A stretch of DNA of 19,691 nt from an uncultured Terrimonas sp. (GCA_946886925.1 CAMPJQ010000005.1:1-19691), one strand, 5' to 3'. Counted from the stretch's first letter, positions 1 through 8,404 are shown. Notes: generated by a model from the sequence alone, not told the origin. Numbers and translations are program-made.

Positions 1-41
1 CCGCTTATATTAAAAAATCATTTTATACTAATTAAAAGGAT

Positions 42-899
42 ATGAGACAACTAAAAATTGCAACACAAATTACCAACCGCGATTCCCAGGCGGTTGAAAA
101 ATATCTGCAGGAAATATCTAAAATCTCTATGATCACGCCAGAAGAAGAAACCGTGCTGGCACAGCGCATTAAAATGGGTGATCAGAGGGCTTTGGATAAA
201 TTGGTGCAGGCTAACCTCAGGTTCGTTGTTTCCGTTGCAAAACAATACCAGCACCAGGGGTTATCATTGAGTGATCTGATCAACGAGGGAAATCTGGGTT
301 TAATTAAAGCTGCACAGCGATTTGATGAAACCAAGGGTTTTAAATTCATTTCTTATGCGGTTTGGTGGATCCGCCAGTCTATTTTACAGGCTTTGGCCGA
401 ACAGGGTCGTTTGGTGCGTTTACCACAAAATAAAATTGGTACCTATAATAAGGCCAATAAAGCCTATATGGCATTTGAACAGGAGCACGAGCGTGAACCC
501 AGCACCGAAGAACTGGCTGAACTGCTGGAAATGAGCGAAACAGAGATCAACAACATTTTTCAAAGCAATACCCGTCATACTTCTTTAGATGCACCCGTTC
601 ATGAAGCGGAAGACGTGGCAATGGGCGACTTGCTTGAAGGTGGCGCAGAAACGGACGATGATGTAATGAAAGATTCTTTGCGTAATGAAATTCGCCGGGT
701 ATTGAAATCATTGAGCCCGCGTGAAGCTGAAATTGTGAATGCTTATTTTGGGCTTGATGGCGAAAATGGCGTTACAATTGAACAGATTGGTCAAAAATAT
801 GACCTTACCAAAGAACGTATCCGCCAAATCAAGGAAAGAGCGATCAAACGCCTGCAAAAAGCACGTTACAGCAGTTCGCTGAAAGCTTATTTAGGATAG
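42..899 (+). CDS. rpoD: Primary RNA polymerase sigma factor (RpoD/SigA, Bacteroidota type)
   Basis: This is the housekeeping sigma factor that directs core RNA polymerase to promoters. At 285 residues it is the short Bacteroidota form: region 1.1 and the large non-conserved insert of the E. coli protein are absent. Region 1.2 lies at about 17-50 (AVEKYLQEI, EEETVLAQRI). Region 2 is at about 53-120, with the -10-recognising helix around FKFISYAVWWIRQSI (100-114). Region 3 is at about 130-205, and region 4 at about 222-275, with the -35 helix-turn-helix VTIEQIGQKYDLTKERIRQI (244-263). The ATG at 42 matches the usual start MRQLKI; the AAAAGGA before it sits one base from the ATG, too close for a Shine-Dalgarno. 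Only 41 bases upstream are in the window, so its promoter cannot be judged. A strong terminator follows the stop, so it is probably transcribed alone. Identification is very secure. Confidence 0.97.
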   Translation: MRQLKIATQITNRDSQAVEKYLQEISKISMITPEEETVLAQRIKMGDQRALDKLVQANLRFVVSVAKQYQHQGLSLSDLINEGNLGLIKAAQRFDETKGFKFISYAVWWIRQSILQALAEQGRLVRLPQNKIGTYNKANKAYMAFEQEHEREPSTEELAELLEMSETEINNIFQSNTRHTSLDAPVHEAEDVAMGDLLEGGAETDDDVMKDSLRNEIRRVLKSLSPREAEIVNAYFGLDGENGVTIEQIGQKYDLTKERIRQIKERAIKRLQKARYSSSLKAYLG

Positions 900-924
900 A
901 TAATCATCAGAGCCTAAAAATATT

Positions 925-967
925 CCCGGCATTTGAATTGTTCAATGCCGGGTTTTTTATTTTTTAG
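925..967 (+). terminator. Rho-independent terminator of rpoD
   Basis: A GC-rich inverted repeat, CCCGGCATT (925-933) with AATGCCGGG (944-952), is followed at once by TTTTTTATTTTTT. The stem extends inwards by three more pairs past a one-base bulge. It lies 25 bases after the sigma factor stop codon and has the form of a classic intrinsic terminator. Confidence 0.9.
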
Positions 968-1049
968 TGCGCTCCCCAAAAGCATACAAGTTATTCACAT
1001 GATATTCAATGCTTAGGATATGCCTTTTTACCGATTGCATATTTACAGT

Positions 1050-1057
1050 TAATTTTG
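1050..1057 (+). promoter_or_regulatory. Putative -7 promoter element for trxB
   Basis: TAATTTTG matches the Bacteroidota -7 consensus TAnnTTTG exactly. It lies 70 bases before the trxB ATG and after the rpoD terminator, where a promoter is needed. I see no convincing TTTG -33 element at the usual distance upstream, so this is half a promoter. Confidence 0.45.
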
Positions 1058-1127
1058 CAGGATTTTATTTGATAATACGACACAGACATGTGGTTTAGTT
1101 ACAACACGTGGCAATACGATTAAAAGA

Positions 1128-2081
1128 ATGAACATGGACAACAAAGCAACGGAAAAAGTACATTGTTTAATTATTGGCTCGGGACCGGCAGGATATACTG
1201 CAGCTATTTACGCAGCACGTGCGAACCTGAGGCCTATATTATATCAGGGCATTCAACCCGGCGGACAACTGACCATTACTACAGAAGTTGAGAACTACCC
1301 CGGCTATGCCGATGGCGTTCAGGGGCCGGAAATGATGGTTGATTTTGAAAAGCAGGCTACCCGTATGGGGGCCGATATTCGTTTTGGACTGGCAACGAAA
1401 GTTGATTTCTCCGAACAACCCTACAAAGTATGGATAGATGATGAAAAATTAATAGAAGCCGATGCAGTGATCATTGCAACCGGCGCCTCTGCCAAATGGC
1501 TTGGGCTGGAGAGCGAGGAACGCCTCAATGGTTTTGGTGTAAGCGCCTGCGCAGTGTGTGATGGATTTTTCTTCCGCGGAAAAGAAGTGGCGATTGTGGG
1601 AGCTGGCGATACCGCTGCAGAAGAAGCCCTTTACCTTTCTAAACTCTGCTCTGCTGTACACATGTTTGTACGGCGTGATGAAATGCGAGCTTCAAAAGTG
1701 ATGCAGGAAAGGGTTTTTAAAACCCCGAACATCAAAATTTACTGGAATACAGAAACCGAAGAAATAATCGGAGAAACCAAAACTGAGGCAGTTCGCATTA
1801 AAAATACAAAAACCGGCGAATCGCAAACGATTGCCGTTAGCGGATTCTTTGTAGCTATAGGACATGAACCCAATTCCACTATTTTTAAGGGCTGGCTGGA
1901 AATGGATGAAGCAGGTTACCTTAAAACAATACCGGGAACCACCAAAACCAATGTTGAAGGCGTGTTTGCCGCCGGCGATGTGCAGGATAAAGTATACCGG
2001 CAGGCAGTAACAGCAGCGGGCACCGGCTGTATGGCCGCATTAGATGCAGAAAGATGGCTGGGTGAGAAAGGGTTGCATTGA
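1128..2081 (+). CDS. trxB: Thioredoxin-disulfide reductase
   Basis: This cytoplasmic flavoenzyme passes electrons from NADPH through FAD to thioredoxin. Its 317 residues are the normal length for low-molecular-weight TrxB. The FAD-binding GSGPAG is at 17-22 and GGQL at 45-48. The redox-active CAVCDG has its cysteine pair at 141 and 144. The NADPH-binding GAGDTAAEEA is at 158-167, followed by the VRRDEMRAS segment (181-189) that contacts the NADPH phosphate. The late FAD motif FAAGDV comes before the C-terminal YRQAVTAAGTG. The start may be M1 or M3 (both ATG); M1 is kept because nothing favours M3. The gene stands between the rpoD terminator and folB and probably has its own promoter. No terminator is visible after it, so read-through towards folB is possible. 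Confidence 0.97.
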   Translation: MNMDNKATEKVHCLIIGSGPAGYTAAIYAARANLRPILYQGIQPGGQLTITTEVENYPGYADGVQGPEMMVDFEKQATRMGADIRFGLATKVDFSEQPYKVWIDDEKLIEADAVIIATGASAKWLGLESEERLNGFGVSACAVCDGFFFRGKEVAIVGAGDTAAEEALYLSKLCSAVHMFVRRDEMRASKVMQERVFKTPNIKIYWNTETEEIIGETKTEAVRIKNTKTGESQTIAVSGFFVAIGHEPNSTIFKGWLEMDEAGYLKTIPGTTKTNVEGVFAAGDVQDKVYRQAVTAAGTGCMAALDAERWLGEKGLH

Positions 2082-2276
2082 GGGAAGTGAAAAGTGAATG
2101 GTCAACGATTTCACATATCACATTTGACGTTTCATGAAATGGAATGCAGGAAGTGAGAGGTGATAGCGAGACATGAGAAAAGCCATCTACTGATCGCTGA
2201 TGGACCCCTCTTATACCTGACACCTCATACATGAAACCTGTAACCTGTACCCTGTAACCTGAAACTTCATACCTCT
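2082..2276. other. Intergenic region with degenerate repeats
   Basis: This 195-base gap between trxB and folB has no credible ORF. Its left part has an imperfect inverted repeat: AGAGG (2156-2160) and AGCGA (2165-2169) pair with TCGCT (2194-2198) and CCTCT (2207-2211). Its right end is a 7-bp tandem repeat listed separately. I see no intrinsic terminator and no TAnnTTTG element in it. Confidence 0.6.
2232..2266. repeat. 7-bp tandem repeat, unit TGTAACC, about five copies
   Basis: Five successive heptamers read TGAAACC, TGTAACC, TGTACCC, TGTAACC and TGAAACT, ending 10 bases before the folB start codon. The repeat is short and degenerate, and would be part of the folB leader if transcribed from upstream. 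Its function is unknown. Confidence 0.75.
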
Positions 2277-2636
2277 ATGCTAAAAATATCCCTCCATAAC
2301 TTAAAATTCCATGCGTTTCATGGCTTGTATAAAGAGGAAAGGTCTACAGGCAATAACTTTGAAGTAAACTTAGATGTATATTTTAATGAATCCGTGGAAA
2401 TGATCATCCGTTTACAGGATACCATTAATTACGCCGTATTATACCAATTGGTAAAAGACAGGATGACTATTCCCGAACCCCTGCTGGAAACCGTAGCAAT
2501 GGACCTTGCACAACAAGTTAAAAAGCAATTTCCTGTAGTGTGTGAAATTAACGTTTCTGTAAGCAAAATTAATCCGCCCATGCTTAATTTTCAGGGTGAA
2601 ACCAGCGTTACCTATAACAAACGGTATTCCGGTTGA
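2277..2636 (+). CDS. folB: Dihydroneopterin aldolase
   Basis: This is a cytoplasmic enzyme of tetrahydrofolate synthesis that converts 7,8-dihydroneopterin to 6-hydroxymethyl-7,8-dihydropterin and glycolaldehyde. At 119 residues it has the family's usual size and one FolB domain over the whole length. Family marks are FHAFHGLYKEER (11-22), the GNNFEV strand (25-30), INYAVLY (50-56), LLETVA (69-74) and SVSKINPPM (94-102). By comparison with the studied enzymes, the catalytic or substrate-binding residues should be Glu21, Tyr52 and Lys97; all three are present. The start ATG directly precedes the conserved first strand. The next gene begins 37 bases downstream on the same strand, so the two may share a transcript, although their functions are not obviously linked. 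Confidence 0.93.
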   Translation: MLKISLHNLKFHAFHGLYKEERSTGNNFEVNLDVYFNESVEMIIRLQDTINYAVLYQLVKDRMTIPEPLLETVAMDLAQQVKKQFPVVCEINVSVSKINPPMLNFQGETSVTYNKRYSG

Positions 2637-2673
2637 TATTACGATCACTCATCATCAAAAGCAATATTCAATC

Positions 2674-3426
2674 ATGAAATATGGTATTTTATCTGTAATA
2701 GCATTGTTGTTTGCCTGTATGGTATATACGCAGGATATGGAACCTGTTTTAGAGGAGGCGGCAAAGCTCGAAAAAAATTTAAAGGAAACAGAAGCATTAG
2801 ATACATATGTATCTGTATTGAAGATTCAGCCCTCCAATGTTAAGGCTTTATGCAGAGCAGCAGAACTTACAGGAAGAATTGGCAGCAGATTTAAAGACGA
2901 TAATAAAAAAGCTGAATATTTTAATACAGCAAAATCTTATGCTGAAGCGGCGTTAAAACAGAAACAGCACTATGCAGACGCCAATTATGCAATGGCTTAT
3001 GCCGCCATGAAACTGGTAACCGTGGCCAAAGGCAAAGAAAAAGCGGCATATCTGAGAGACATGAAATTTTATGCTGATTCTGCATTACTATTCGATCCTG
3101 CATATGCAGGAGCTTTGTATATAACAGGGAAATGGAATACCGAAATTTACAATCTGAATGTAGCGGAAAAAGCCGCTGTTAAGGTATTATTTGGAGGAAT
3201 GCCCAAAGCTTCACTTGAAACTGCCATCCTGAATTTTGAAAAGGCCCGGGCCGCCAATCCCTGGATGCTGGTCAATTACCTCGACCTGGCCAATGCTTAC
3301 GTAAAAGATCACAGTACCGGTAAAGCAATAGAAGTGCTCACTAAAATGGTAAAAATGCCACCCCGTACCGGCGATGATGAGTCGTTAAAAGCAGAGGGCA
3401 GAACACTATTGGCTTCGCTGCAATAA
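2674..3426 (+). CDS. Exported TPR protein with an RMDN-like region
   Basis: This 250-residue protein starts with a signal peptide (MKYGILSVIALLFACMVYTQ), so it is probably periplasmic. The Cys at 15 follows LFA, a poor lipobox, so signal peptidase I cleavage near residue 20 is more likely than lipidation. The rest is helical with TPR-type repeats: a conserved tyrosine/alanine pattern (DTYVSVLKIQP, YAEAALK) and a later block with GKWN, AVKVLFGGMPKAS, ILNFEKARAANP and YLDLANAYV. This last block resembles the RMDN (regulator of microtubule dynamics) TPR family, in which an E-x-K-V-A-x-x-x-FG-x-P motif precedes a TPR; I base this on memory of the family. A longer reading frame opens at 2596 inside folB, but the signal peptide sets the start at 2674. 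The function is unknown and is probably protein-protein contact. Confidence 0.85.
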   Translation: MKYGILSVIALLFACMVYTQDMEPVLEEAAKLEKNLKETEALDTYVSVLKIQPSNVKALCRAAELTGRIGSRFKDDNKKAEYFNTAKSYAEAALKQKQHYADANYAMAYAAMKLVTVAKGKEKAAYLRDMKFYADSALLFDPAYAGALYITGKWNTEIYNLNVAEKAAVKVLFGGMPKASLETAILNFEKARAANPWMLVNYLDLANAYVKDHSTGKAIEVLTKMVKMPPRTGDDESLKAEGRTLLASLQ

Positions 3427-3556
3427 CAAAACATTTATAAAATAAGCGCATTAACATTACCGGTTTTATTTACTTTCAATTATACAATTTCAAATACGCA
3501 GCGTTAAGGATATGCCATGATGCCGGCGATGCCACCTGCACAAAAACGACAACCAG

Positions 3557-5518
3557 ATGATGAAGAAAAGTTTACTGATTTTGATTACAGCATTCACCTC
3601 TATGGGACTGATGGCGCAGGTAGCACCGGCAACAGGCTCGGGTTTTGATTATCATGCACTGTTTTCTCCGCTCTTTTATACCTATAACGGCAATGAATAC
3701 CGCGCAGCAAACGGTGAGCCGGGCCCCGCCTACTGGCAAAATAAAGCCAGCTACCAGATTAACGCCGTATTAAACGACAGCAAAAATGAAGTAACAGCAA
3801 CGGTTACCCTCGATTACAAAAACAACAGCCCCCACCAGCTTCCTTACTTATGGCTGCAACTGGATCAGAATTTATTTAACGATACTTCAAGGGGACATGC
3901 CAAAATACCGGCAACAGGGCGTAGCCGGTATGGAGATACCAATAGCGAATTTAAAGGCGGATACCGGCTTCAGTCCGTTAAACTGGTTAGCGGACAATCA
4001 GAAACCAACGCCAGTTATGTAATAACGGATACCCGTATGCAGGTGCGGCTTGACAAGCCCCTTGCATCAAAAGGCGGCGAATTGAAACTTAAAATAGCCT
4101 ATAGCTATACCATACCGCAATATGGCGCCGACAGAACAGGTATTTTAAATACCCTCAATGGAGATATCTTTTCTGTAGCCCAATGGTATCCACGCATGTG
4201 CGTGTTTGACGACATAAGGGGATGGAACACCGATCCTTACCTGGGAGCCGGTGAGTTTTACTTAGAATATGGCGACTTTGATGTAAATATAACCGCTCCT
4301 TCCGGCATGATTGTAGTTGGCTCCGGAGAATTGCAGAATCCTAAAGAAGTATTAACAGCGCAACAATTACAACGGTATAACCAGGCCAAAGAAAGTGATA
4401 AAACGATTATCATTCGCGGAGAGGATGAAGTAACCAAAGCAAAATCGCAGCCGGGAAAATCAACACATACCTGGAATTTTAAGATCAGTAACTCACGCGA
4501 TTTTGCATGGGCTGCATCCAGATCATTTATCTGGGATGCGGCAAAGATCAATCTTCCCGAAGGCAAAAAAGGGCTGGCTATGTCGGTATACCCGGTTGAA
4601 TCGGATGGAAAAGGCGCATGGGGCAGGTCTACAGAATATACCAAAGCTTCAATAGAAAATTATTCAAAGCGCTGGTTCGCTTATCCGTATTACTCAGCCG
4701 TAAATGTGGCGAGCAATGTGGGCGGAATGGAATATCCCGGCATTGTATTCTGTGGTGCAAGAGCCACAGGTTCGGGATTGTGGGGGGTAACCGATCATGA
4801 GTTCGGGCATACATGGTTTCCAATGATCGTAGGCAGCAACGAAAGAAGGTACGGCTGGATGGATGAAGGTTTCAATACATTCATTAACGGCATTTCTTCA
4901 GCCGATTTTAATAAAGGTGAATACAAATCCAAGGGAAGAGACGCGCATCAGATCGGTTATATGTTTGGTCCGCAGTCTGAAGCCATATACAATACCCCGG
5001 ATGCAATGAAGGAAAGAAATATTGGTAACCTGCTTTATTTTAAACCTGGTTATGCATTGGGATTATTACGGGATCAGATTTTGGGACAGGACAGATTTGA
5101 TTATGCTTTTAAAAAATATATCCGGGACTGGGCATATAAACATCCCACACCCTGGGATTTTTTCCGCAGCATGGAAAACAGTGCCGGGGAAGATTTAGCC
5201 TGGTTCTGGAGAGGTATGATCCTCGATAATTATGCTTTAGACCAGGTAATTAAAAATGTAGAATATGTAAATAACGACCCTGCGCAAGGCGCATTGATCA
5301 CTATTGACAATGCAGAGCAGATGGCGATGCCCGTAATTGTGGAATATACCACTGCAAGCGGTGAAACCGCAAGAAAAACACTCCCGGTTGAAATCTGGCA
5401 AAACAATACTACATGGACATTTAAAGTAGAAACCAAAGAAGCATTAAGCAAAGTAGTGATTGATCCTGACCACGTATTCCCCGATACAGATAATTCTAAC
5501 AATATATGGATGAAGTGA
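3557..5518 (+). CDS. Secreted M1-family zinc metallopeptidase (aminopeptidase)
   Basis: This is a zinc peptidase of the gluzincin M1 family, expected to remove N-terminal residues from peptides in the periplasm or outside the cell. The 653-residue protein begins with a signal peptide (about 1-21, ending LMAQ). The N-terminal beta-rich domain covers about 45-300. The substrate-binding GGMEY, the counterpart of GAMEN, is at 389-393. The zinc site HEFGH is at 414-418, followed after 18 residues by Glu437 in WMDEGFN, the exact M1 spacing HExxH-x18-E. The C-terminus, ending in [12 protein letters not shown], shows no type IX secretion sorting domain. Either of two adjacent ATG codons could be the start. 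The 130-base gap before it has a weak promoter-like TACTTTCA at 3471. A hairpin follows the gene. The substrate is unknown. Confidence 0.95.
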   Translation: MMKKSLLILITAFTSMGLMAQVAPATGSGFDYHALFSPLFYTYNGNEYRAANGEPGPAYWQNKASYQINAVLNDSKNEVTATVTLDYKNNSPHQLPYLWLQLDQNLFNDTSRGHAKIPATGRSRYGDTNSEFKGGYRLQSVKLVSGQSETNASYVITDTRMQVRLDKPLASKGGELKLKIAYSYTIPQYGADRTGILNTLNGDIFSVAQWYPRMCVFDDIRGWNTDPYLGAGEFYLEYGDFDVNITAPSGMIVVGSGELQNPKEVLTAQQLQRYNQAKESDKTIIIRGEDEVTKAKSQPGKSTHTWNFKISNSRDFAWAASRSFIWDAAKINLPEGKKGLAMSVYPVESDGKGAWGRSTEYTKASIENYSKRWFAYPYYSAVNVASNVGGMEYPGIVFCGARATGSGLWGVTDHEFGHTWFPMIVGSNERRYGWMDEGFNTFINGISSADFNKGEYKSKGRDAHQIGYMFGPQSEAIYNTPDAMKERNIGNLLYFKPGYALGLLRDQILGQDRFDYAFKKYIRDWAYKHPTPWDFFRSMENSAGEDLAWFWRGMILDNYALDQVIKNVEYVNNDPAQGALITIDNAEQMAMPVIVEYTTASGETARKTLPVEIWQNNTTWTFKVETKEALSKVVIDPDHVFPDTDNSNNIWMK

Positions 5519-5628
5519 TGGGGCATTTGATTGGCAGATTAGCTGATCTTGTTTGCTGGTGGATTTGTTGAGTAGTGGATAGTTTGCAATGACCAGCCCT
5601 TTTATCCAGCATAGTGTATATTTAAAAA

Positions 5629-5660
5629 AAATCCGTCATGCTTTTAAACATGACGGATTT
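5629..5660. terminator. Bidirectional terminator between the M1 peptidase gene and rpsA
   Basis: A perfect 12-bp inverted repeat, AAATCCGTCATG (5629-5640) and CATGACGGATTT (5649-5660), encloses an 8-base loop. On the - strand the stem is followed by a run of eight T (A-run at 5624-5631 on +), which makes a strong terminator for rpsA. On the + strand the TTTATATTTTC after the stem gives a weaker terminator for the M1 gene. The two genes converge here. Confidence 0.88.
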
Positions 5661-5691
5661 ATATTTTCATGAAAACAAAAACGCATTGCCG

Positions 5692-7632
5692 TTACTCTGC
5701 TGCCGGTTTTTCGCCGGAAGCGGGAGCTTCGCCGCCCTGTTCCATCTTTTTCTTCAGTTCTGCAAGAACACCCAAATCGCCTAAGGTAGTTTTTTCAACT
5801 TTACCCTGTATATCTTTTACGGCCTTTTTGGTTTTTGCAGCTTCTACTTTCCTTTCTTTATTCTCTGCTTCTTTTTCATCGGCCTTTGCCTGCTCCCAAA
5901 TGCGGGTATGGCTGAGTACGATGCGTTTCTCGTTTCTGTCAAATTCAATAACCACAAACTGGCTGGTTTCATCGGCGCCAACTGTTTTTCCATCTTCTTT
6001 CAACAGATGGCGGTTGGGTGCAAAACCTTCCAATCCATAAGGCAATTGAACAATAGCGCCTTTTTCATCTTTACGTGTTACAGCGCCTTCATGAACAGAA
6101 CCTACAGCGAAAGTATCCTGTAAAGCATTCCATGGATCTTCTTCCAGTTGCTTATGTCCTAGCTGCAGCTTGCGATTGTCTTTATCAATACCAAGGATCA
6201 CTACATCTATATCAGATCCTACTTTGGTATACTCGCTCGGGTGGTTGAAGCGTTTCAGCCAGCTCAGATCGCTGATATGGATCATGCCGCCAATGCCTGG
6301 TTCCAGTTCAACAAATACGCCATAGGGAGTGATATTTTTTACCAGTCCTTTATGACGGCTGTCAACCGGGTACTTGTTCTCGATTTCATTCCAGGGATCA
6401 GGAGTAAGTTGTTTAATAGACAAACTCATCTTCCTTGAATCTTTGTCGAGTGTTACAATTTTAGCTTCATGCTCATCGCCTAACTTAAAGAATTCCTTAG
6501 CATTGATGGGCGTATTGGCCCATGTAATTTCACTTACATGCACCAGGCCTTCAACACCGGGTAATATTTCAAGGAAAGCGCCGTAATCTTCAATATTCAC
6601 TACCTTGCCTTTCACCACTTTCCCTTCTCCTACTGCTTCAGGCAATGTATCCCATGGGTGTGGGGTAAGTTGTTTCAATCCTAAACTGATGCGTTTTTTG
6701 TCGTCGTCAAAATCAAGAACCACTACATTCAGCTTCTGATCCATTTTCAGCACTTCGCTGGGATGGCTGATACGTCCCCAACTGATGTCGGTTATATACA
6801 GTAATCCATCCAGCCCGCCAAGGTCGAGGAATGCTCCAAAGTCTGTAATGTTTTTAATTGTTCCTTCCAGCACCTGTCCTTTTTCCAGCTTGCTGATAAT
6901 TTCTGCACGTTGTGCTTCAATATCGCTTTCAATAAGTGCTTTATGAGATACAACAGCGTTTTTAATGGTTTCATTGATCTTAACCACTTTAAATTCCATG
7001 GTTTTGCCAACAAACTGATCGTAGTCTGTAACGGGTTTCACATCTATTTGCGAACCGGGCAGGAAGGTTTCCATTCCAAATACATCTACAATCAAACCAC
7101 CTTTGGTTTTGCTGGTAACTATACCGGTTACCACTTCACCTGTTTTATGTATTTCCACAATGCGTTCCCATGCACGTGTAATACGGGCCTGTTTGCGGCT
7201 CAGATGCAGGTGACCTTCCCTGTCTTCCTTTTCCACTACCATTACTTCAACTACATCGCCTACTTTTAATCCCTGTAAATCGCGGAATTCATTTAAAGAG
7301 ACCAATCCGTCACTTTTAAAACCAATATTTATTACAACATCGGTTTTTGTAACGCCTACCACGATACCTTCCACCATTTCATTATCTGTAATGGCCTTGA
7401 AAGTGCCTTCGTAAACGGTATCATACTTTTCTTTTTCTTCTTTGGTATAAGAAGAAACATTCCGTTTGTCAATGCTCCAGTCAAAATCGTCATGAGCAGT
7501 GGCCGGCTCTTCAGCTACTGCCGCTACAGGTTCATTTGTTGTCGCTGCAGGCTCATGGGCAACCTCCTGTACATCAGCGTTTGTGCCTTCCTGTCCGTCA
7601 GGCAGGTTAATAATTTGATTTTCTTCTGACAT
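5692..7632 (-). CDS. rpsA: 30S ribosomal protein S1
   Basis: S1 binds mRNA on the small ribosomal subunit and helps start translation. This matters in Bacteroidota, where Shine-Dalgarno sequences are rare. The 646-residue protein has six S1 (OB-fold) domains, at about 85-147, 165-231, 252-320, 338-407, 425-494 and 510-576. Domains 3 to 5 carry the typical RNA-binding pattern (TDFGAFLDL, EDYGAFLEI, TPYGVFVEL, each followed by GL/GMxxxSxxSW or similar); domains 1, 2 and 6 are more divergent. An acidic, low-complexity N-terminal extension (about 1-60, rich in Ala/Glu) and a Lys/Glu-rich C-terminal tail (577-646) flank the repeats, which makes it longer than the E. coli protein (557 residues). 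It has its own promoter and terminator. Confidence 0.97.
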   Translation of the reverse strand: MSEENQIINLPDGQEGTNADVQEVAHEPAATTNEPVAAVAEEPATAHDDFDWSIDKRNVSSYTKEEKEKYDTVYEGTFKAITDNEMVEGIVVGVTKTDVVINIGFKSDGLVSLNEFRDLQGLKVGDVVEVMVVEKEDREGHLHLSRKQARITRAWERIVEIHKTGEVVTGIVTSKTKGGLIVDVFGMETFLPGSQIDVKPVTDYDQFVGKTMEFKVVKINETIKNAVVSHKALIESDIEAQRAEIISKLEKGQVLEGTIKNITDFGAFLDLGGLDGLLYITDISWGRISHPSEVLKMDQKLNVVVLDFDDDKKRISLGLKQLTPHPWDTLPEAVGEGKVVKGKVVNIEDYGAFLEILPGVEGLVHVSEITWANTPINAKEFFKLGDEHEAKIVTLDKDSRKMSLSIKQLTPDPWNEIENKYPVDSRHKGLVKNITPYGVFVELEPGIGGMIHISDLSWLKRFNHPSEYTKVGSDIDVVILGIDKDNRKLQLGHKQLEEDPWNALQDTFAVGSVHEGAVTRKDEKGAIVQLPYGLEGFAPNRHLLKEDGKTVGADETSQFVVIEFDRNEKRIVLSHTRIWEQAKADEKEAENKERKVEAAKTKKAVKDIQGKVEKTTLGDLGVLAELKKKMEQGGEAPASGEKPAAE

Positions 7633-7664
7633 AATATAAACCCAACGGTTTTAAATTGGGACGG

Positions 7665-7695
7665 CAAAGGTACTATATATAACCGCAACAGGCAA
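7665..7695 (-). promoter_or_regulatory. Promoter of rpsA
   Basis: Read on the - strand, TACCTTTG (complement of 7665-7672) matches the Bacteroidota -7 consensus TAnnTTTG. A TTG (complement of 7693-7695) lies 20 bases upstream as the -33 core. Transcription should start near 7659, giving a leader of about 25 bases before the ATG at 7632, with no Shine-Dalgarno sequence. This is the best-formed promoter in the window. Confidence 0.7.
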
Positions 7696-7792
7696 GGATT
7701 ATTCGGGGTTTTTTGTATACCAAAAACTAATTAAAGCGCTCTTAATCAAACAATTGCTGCTAAAGGATAAAAGATTTTTTTTAGAGAAAATC

Positions 7793-7800
7793 TAAATTTG
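7793..7800 (+). promoter_or_regulatory. Putative -7 promoter element for the DinB-family gene
   Basis: TAAATTTG matches TAnnTTTG exactly and faces the gene at 7940. No TTTG or TTG is found at the expected -33 distance. If it is used, the leader is about 135 bases, unusually long. Confidence 0.4.
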
Positions 7801-7939
7801 CATTACCTTTTGGCCGGAAAAAGTGTTAATTAAATATTATTATGAACAAAGACATGGTATAGGATTTGATGAAAAAGCATCTTAATATTTTTTTTTAACA
7901 GCATCGTTCGTATACCACAAATACATTTAAAGTTTAAGT

Positions 7940-8404
7940 ATGATCACCAAACATCTCATTCCTCTTTTCCAAAAAGACCTTGACAAACTGAAAGAAGAAA
8001 TCAGCCTTTATTCCAAAGATGAGCAACTATGGCAAATAAAAGAAGGCATTAGTAATAGTGGAGGAAATCTCTGCCTGCATCTTACCGGTAATCTCCAGCA
8101 TTTTATTGGGGCAGTACTGGGCGATTCGGGCTATGTGAGGAACAGGGATGCAGAATTCAGGGTAAAAAATATACCCCGGAGCAAGTTGCTGGAAGATATA
8201 GATACTACCCGTTCTGTTGTAACAGACACACTGGAACAACTTTCCAAAAATGATTTACAAAAAGATTATTTACTGCCGGTTCTGGATGAAAAAACAAATA
8301 CCAGTTATTTTCTTATATATCTGCTTTCCCATTTAAATTATCATATCGGTCAAATCAATTATCACCGTCGGATTGTAGCAGGAACTCCGAAGACAGAAAA
8401 TTAG
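7940..8404 (+). CDS. DinB/DUF1572-family protein
   Basis: This is a small cytoplasmic protein of 154 residues with the four-helix-bundle pattern of the DinB/YfiT superfamily, closest in style to the DUF1572 branch. Family marks are GNLCLHLTGNLQHFIG (42-57) and, near the C-terminus, HLNYHIGQINYHRR (131-144). Members of the superfamily usually bind a divalent metal through three histidines; here the candidates are His47 (or His54), His131 and His135. Some relatives are thiol-dependent transferases using bacillithiol or mycothiol, but most DUF1572 proteins have no known reaction and none is assigned here. There is no signal peptide. The gene appears single: it is divergent from rpsA and is followed by a terminator. 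Confidence 0.85.
   Translation: MITKHLIPLFQKDLDKLKEEISLYSKDEQLWQIKEGISNSGGNLCLHLTGNLQHFIGAVLGDSGYVRNRDAEFRVKNIPRSKLLEDIDTTRSVVTDTLEQLSKNDLQKDYLLPVLDEKTNTSYFLIYLLSHLNYHIGQINYHRRIVAGTPKTEN

Larger units (their letters stand above)
7633..7939. other. Divergent control region between rpsA and the DinB-family gene
   Basis: This 307-base region holds no credible gene. In order it contains the rpsA promoter (7665-7695), an imperfect palindrome around AGCGCT (7730-7746), an AT-rich stretch and a -7-like element facing right (7793-7800). About 140 bases of AT-rich leader before the DinB start contain two tiny reading frames (6 codons from 7842 and 9 codons from 7869). I see no conserved RNA structure I can name. 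Confidence 0.6.

Noticed and set aside
2232..2266. The heptamer repeat as a CRISPR-like array
   Set aside because: The unit is 7 bp, there are no spacers and there is no cas gene nearby.
3518..3649. 43-codon frame starting before and overlapping the M1 gene in another frame
   Set aside because: It has no signal of a real protein. The M1 start at 3557 or 3560 is fixed by the signal peptide, so this frame is chance.
4258..4644. 128-codon open frame on the - strand
   Set aside because: It is antisense to the M1 peptidase gene, whose motifs are intact, and shows no recognisable domain.
7842..7898. Two tiny reading frames (6 and 9 codons) before the DinB-family gene
   Set aside because: Too short to support as genes; no run of regulatory codons and no ribosome binding site. 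Kept only as part of the leader finding.
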